NCBI GenBank assembly: GCA_017466685.1 | Contig: JAFTTS010000048.1 | Location: 1 to 33,822, forward strand | DNA: 33,822 bases | Direction of reading: 5' to 3' | Source: Clostridia bacterium | GTDB lineage: Bacteria; Bacillota; Clostridia; Oscillospirales; CAG-272 | Shown: positions 31,944 through 33,822 of the stretch, in pieces | How the letters are laid out: every line of letters starts with the position of its first letter | Numbering within the stretch: the first letter of the stretch is position 1 | Made by a program: the position numbers and the translations under genes | Notes under the pieces: generated by a model | What the model saw: only the letters and a program-made list of their open reading frames with translations | Told to the model about the DNA's origin: nothing | Databases searched by the model: none

Positions 31944-32854
31944 AGCTTGGCACTCTCCCTTCTTAAATAATTAAACAAATGCTTAAGACGTCCAAGCAGG
32001 TATTTGAAAAGCTTCCAGACCTGCTTTATCAGAAGCGGAACAAGACGCACCGCAAAGTTATAGAGAAGTATACCGAAGAACATCACTAAACCGGCAACGA
32101 TAACGCCGAGACCGATCTCATAAAGTCCCGCGGGAACATCCGAAAACAGCTTTACAGCACCGTAAATGATACCGATGAGCGAGAGTCCCGTACCAACTGC
32201 AACAATAGCAGTCAGAGCCGCAACCGCACCCACGATAAGCGCAATAAGAGCCGCCCATGCCGCCGCAAAAACAGACACCGCAGCCAAAGCGAGCGGAAGC
32301 GTTATCGGCAGGCTGACACCAAAGAGTATCCAGAACATTTTGCTGTTCGGTATCTCCTCCTCGGGAACATAGTCGGGAAGTCTTTTCGGCTCATCGAACT
32401 CCTGCTCCGACTGTGAATATTCCGATTCGATATCGTCAAGCAGGTCAGCCGGAATAAGCGGCGGTTCATCCGTTTCGTCAATGAACTCCTCGACCACTTC
32501 ATATTCATCGTCGTCTTCATAAATGTCAACGATATCCGCCTCAGCCGTTGGGAAATCGAGATTTTCGTCCTCGTTCACACCCTCGTCTATATCAATATCG
32601 GAAACGGCGTCAACAGTCATCGTTTTCTCTGCAAGCCGGTTGATGGCATCATATTTGTCCGAAACCTGCGCGGCAATATTGTCTGCAATGGTTTCAACAT
32701 CGGTAAGTACGCTTGACGTCTGCACATCGTCAGTGCGCATACGGTCATAGAAACGGTCAAACTGCTCGATATACGGTGCAATGTCCGTATCCGATATTCC
32801 GCGCTCGGAAAGTGCGGCACTCAGTTCATCGAGAAAGCGTTGTTTTTCATTCAT
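31940..32854 (-). CDS. HAAS/DUF1700-domain membrane protein
   Basis: 304 aa. Residues 1-75 are the HAAS helical domain typical of DUF1700 proteins (MNEKQRFLDELSAALSERGI, IAPYIEQFDRFYDRM). A long acidic linker follows, about 80-155 (DIDEGVNEDENLDFP, IYEDDDEYEVVEEFIDETDE). Then come membrane helices (FWILFGVSLPITLPLALAAV, AWAALIALIVGAVAALTAIV and two more) and a basic amphipathic C-terminus (LIKQVWKLFKYLLGRLKHLF). GGAGGAAG lies before the ATG. HAAS domains are thought to mediate contacts with PadR-type regulators or partner proteins; no PadR gene lies here. The last bases overlap the DUF4097 start. Confidence 0.85.
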   Translation of the reverse strand: MNEKQRFLDELSAALSERGISDTDIAPYIEQFDRFYDRMRTDDVQTSSVLTDVETIADNIAAQVSDKYDAINRLAEKTMTVDAVSDIDIDEGVNEDENLDFPTAEADIVDIYEDDDEYEVVEEFIDETDEPPLIPADLLDDIESEYSQSEQEFDEPKRLPDYVPEEEIPNSKMFWILFGVSLPITLPLALAAVSVFAAAWAALIALIVGAVAALTAIVAVGTGLSLIGIIYGAVKLFSDVPAGLYEIGLGVIVAGLVMFFGILLYNFAVRLVPLLIKQVWKLFKYLLGRLKHLFNYLRRESAKL

Positions 32855-33019
32855 CGGTGTTTATCTTCCTCCGTCGTAAAATTTGGGATATTTTTTAAAA
32901 TTTTGAAAACAGTATATCTTTTGCGGAAAATTTATGTTATAATGGTAATCAAAGATAACGTGTTGCATCAAAAAACACTCTATATATCTATTCTACCAAA
33001 AAAAGGAGCAAATTGCAAT

Positions 33020-33667
33020 ATGAGAATGCGAAAAAAAAAGCACGGAGCAGAAAGAATTAGCGCGTGTTCCGACATAATTATCCAAAATCAGGTAATTAAT
33101 ACTGAAAATGTCAGCGAAATCTTCGGAAATGATACAAAACGCCCTCTCTGGCTTGAGATCGGCTGCGGTAAAGGAGCATTCGTCTGCGGACTTGCGGGAA
33201 AGAATCCGGATGTAAACCTGATCGCACTCGAGCGTATCGCGGACGTCGCCATGCTTGCCATGGAAAAATGTAAGGCGGCAGAGCTTACAAATGTACGTTT
33301 CATCGTCGGTGACGTTGCCAAGCTGTGGGATATATTCGAGGATGGCGTGATCGACCGTATATATTTAAACTTCTCCGATCCGTGGCCGAAAGCGGGACAC
33401 GCGAAACGCAGACTGACTCACAGAAATTTCCTTAACCAGTACCGTCGCATACTGAAGCCGGACGGTGCGATATTCTTTAAAACAGACAATCGCGGACTTT
33501 TCGATTTTTCGCTCGAGGAAATGCGTGAATCGGGCTTCCGCCTTGAAAACATCACATATGATCTTCACAACAGCGAATGGGCAGAAAACAACATCATGAC
33601 CGAGTACGAAAAAAACTTCTCGGAAAAGGGCTTCTCGATAAACCGCGTCGAAGCTTGGTGTAAGTAA
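33020..33667 (+). CDS. trmB: tRNA (guanine-N7-)-methyltransferase TrmB
   Basis: 215 aa from the ATG at 33020; AAAAGGAG precedes it and MRMRKKK is the usual TrmB opening in Clostridia. The longer frame to 32840 crosses the promoter region. It methylates G46 in the variable loop of tRNAs using SAM. The SAM site is WLEIGCGKGAFVCGLA (about 44-59), and the signature NFSDPWPKAGHAKRRLTHRN (about 118-137) is intact, followed by ILKPDGAIFFKTDNRGLFDF. Divergent from the HAAS-DUF4097 pair. A TATAAT at 32938-32943 is a likely -10 box. It is followed by gene-free DNA and a repeat fragment. Confidence 0.95.
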   Translation: MRMRKKKHGAERISACSDIIIQNQVINTENVSEIFGNDTKRPLWLEIGCGKGAFVCGLAGKNPDVNLIALERIADVAMLAMEKCKAAELTNVRFIVGDVAKLWDIFEDGVIDRIYLNFSDPWPKAGHAKRRLTHRNFLNQYRRILKPDGAIFFKTDNRGLFDFSLEEMRESGFRLENITYDLHNSEWAENNIMTEYEKNFSEKGFSINRVEAWCK

Positions 33668-33785
33668 AATTTTCCGTCACCAATTTTGACGAATCAGATA
33701 TATTTTTGTTCCGTGTATGAGATAAAATTATCAAAGCAAGGGCACGAAAAGTGGATCCAACTGCGAAGTTACTCTCTCCGTAAAA

Positions 33786-33822
33786 CCCTCTCCGGCTCGC
33801 TGCGCTCGCCACCTCTCCCAAA
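33786..33822 (+). repeat. Start of another copy of the dispersed repeat (cut by window end)
   Basis: CCCTCTCCGGCTCGCTGCGC and TCGCCACCTCTCCCA match the head of E2 (CCCTCTCCGTCTCACTTCG, CTCGACACCTCTCCCA) and of E1. A CTCTCCGTAAAA stretch just before it echoes the short direct repeats before E1. The rest lies beyond the window. Confidence 0.65.

Noticed and set aside
1-33822. tRNA, rRNA, CRISPR, transposase or integrase genes
   Set aside because: Looked for by eye on both strands; no cloverleaf-like run, spaced repeat array or recombinase motif was found.

Overview
The window reads as a chromosomal segment of a spore-forming, low-to-moderate GC member of the Clostridia, probably an uncultured gut or rumen relative of the Oscillospiraceae/Ruminococcaceae. 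The signs are a truncated spoIIE at the left edge, single-chain PurL, a NifS/NifU pair, YtrA-type GntR with an ABC exporter, strong GGAGG ribosome sites and near-consensus TTGACA-17-TATAAT promoters. This placement rests on gene content and style only. No tRNA, rRNA, CRISPR array, transposase or phage gene was seen.

Layout, left to right. 1-348 (-): N-terminus of SpoIIE, running off the edge. 349-1021: non-coding, with a dispersed structured repeat (copies E1 and E3). 1022-2492 (-): TetR regulator and DegV fatty-acid-binding protein, with a consensus promoter and a perfect palindrome over the start of transcription. 2624-14814 (-): the centrepiece, a seven-gene operon of about 12.2 kb. In transcription order it encodes a 1023-aa solute-binding protein with duplicated N-terminal modules, a MalF-like and a MalG-like permease, a secreted NHL-propeller/TPR/Yip1 membrane protein, a 1004-aa secreted DUF5696-type protein, and a second MalF-like/MalG-like pair. 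It has no ATPase; the likely ATPase (MsmX/UgpC type) is a single-gene unit at 29645-30760. Upstream of the operon lies about 470 bp of non-coding DNA with several inverted and direct repeats.

15575-17777 (-): nifU, nifS and rnhA. 17778-18255: non-coding, with repeat copy E2. 18256-23373 (-): purL and mtaB. 23374-23748: AT-rich divergent promoter region. 23749-27110 (+): GntR regulator, ABC ATPase and a large membrane permease, overlapping genes with an operator-like repeat at the promoter. 27285-28043 (+): ispD broken by one in-frame TGA. 28090-28245 (-): a small Asn/Gln-rich protein with a GTG start. 28434-29486 (+): GpsA-family dehydrogenase. 29645-30760 (-): sugar ABC ATPase. 31035-32854 (-): HAAS/DUF1700 and DUF4097 membrane pair. 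33020-33667 (+): trmB. 33786-33822: start of another repeat copy cut by the window end.

The main candidates for new biology are the DUF5696/NHL-Yip1/giant-binding-protein transport operon and the roughly 250-bp dispersed repeat. The repeat occurs as two near-full copies in opposite orientation that share a terminal hairpin with a compensatory base-pair change. The ispD nonsense codon and the Asn/Gln-rich mini-protein also deserve a second look.
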